From Gautieria morchelliformis (lineage: Eukaryota; Basidiomycota; Agaricomycetes; Gomphales; Gomphaceae): DNA of 64,000 bases. The DNA lies in assembly GCA_015179125.1 (NCBI GenBank), contig WHVA01000104.1:124001-188000 (forward strand), read 5' to 3'. Every line of letters starts with the position of its first letter. The stretch's first letter is position 1. The notes beneath the pieces were generated by a model. It saw only the letters and a program-made list of their open reading frames with translations, did not search any database and was not told the origin of the DNA. A program made the translations under genes and the position numbers. This document shows positions 63,852 to 64,000 of the stretch, piece after piece.

Positions 63852-63881
63852 CATCGATACGCCATGGGCAGCGTATCAATG
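63852..63881. repeat. Palindrome 7, 11 bp arms
   Basis: CATCGATACGC-CATGGGCA-GCGTATCAATG, one mismatch; the loop holds an NcoI-type CCATGG. Confidence 0.9.
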
Positions 63882-64000
63882 TCCCCATGATTGTTGGTGC
63901 ACCAAGGCCGTCGCAGCGGGGGGCACTGCGCTGATCGCAGTTTGACCGCCACCGTACACTGCACATCGTCAGTGCGTGCTCAATCTGGACTTCCTACATG

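Noticed and set aside
63207..63854. 215-codon minus-strand frame
   Set aside because: Runs through five of the palindromes and is low in complexity; no domain or intron logic, judged a chance frame.

Overview
The window is nuclear DNA of a filamentous basidiomycete, most likely an agaricomycete. The host genes have many very short introns (about 45-70 bp, GT..AG) and small exons. The repeats are families typical of mushroom-forming fungi: a chromodomain Ty3 element, Ty1/copia, a Tad-type LINE, Helitrons, an integrase-like transposase family and a Tc1/mariner-like element. No rRNA, tRNA or CRISPR was seen. All identifications come from reading the sequence and its translations; no database search was run.

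Layout. (1) 0.8-2.3 kb: an intact ten-exon UbiA-type prenyltransferase. (2) 2.3-30 kb: a transposon graveyard. It holds a LINE reverse-transcriptase fragment, half a copia element, a complete but frameshifted chromodomain Ty3 element (5.66-11.87 kb) abutting the copia stump, two halves of a broken APH-type kinase gene on opposite strands (13.5 and 19.3 kb), an LTR element with degenerate insides (16.3-19.3 kb), and a compact island of intronless ORFs of unknown origin (19.7-24.1 kb). It ends with a decayed integrase-like transposase gene that carries a 1.1 kb solo LTR with perfect 5 bp target duplications. (3) About 29.9-40.45 kb: three Helitrons head to tail, each ending in the same GC hairpin plus CTAG. 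The first encodes an intact 1634-residue Rep/helicase. The other two are non-autonomous and rich in minisatellites. (4) 41.5-52 kb: a gene-dense host segment with an FAD-dependent amine oxidase-like gene, a bicupin, a Rossmann-fold protein, a DHHC palmitoyltransferase (apparently with a one-nucleotide exon), a cytochrome P450 pseudogene and an FCP1/NIF-type phosphatase. (5) 52-58.4 kb: repeats, including an LTR copy split by a Tc1/mariner-like element whose empty site survives at 15.94 kb, and remnants of an unrecognised gene. (6) 58.4-61.2 kb: an intact Nup96 nucleoporin gene. (7) 62.2-63.9 kb: non-coding DNA with an unusual cluster of long, almost loopless palindromes.

How the pieces relate. 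The host genes look like ordinary single-copy loci with unrelated functions and no evident biosynthetic cluster. The strongest novelty leads are the 19.7-24.1 kb ORF island, the Helitron tandem array, the palindrome cluster, the 10-nt match suggesting Tf1-type self-priming in the Ty3 element, and the candidate one-nucleotide exon. Exon structures were built by hand from reading frame, GT..AG sites and family conservation; for the recognised genes the joined lengths are exact multiples of three.
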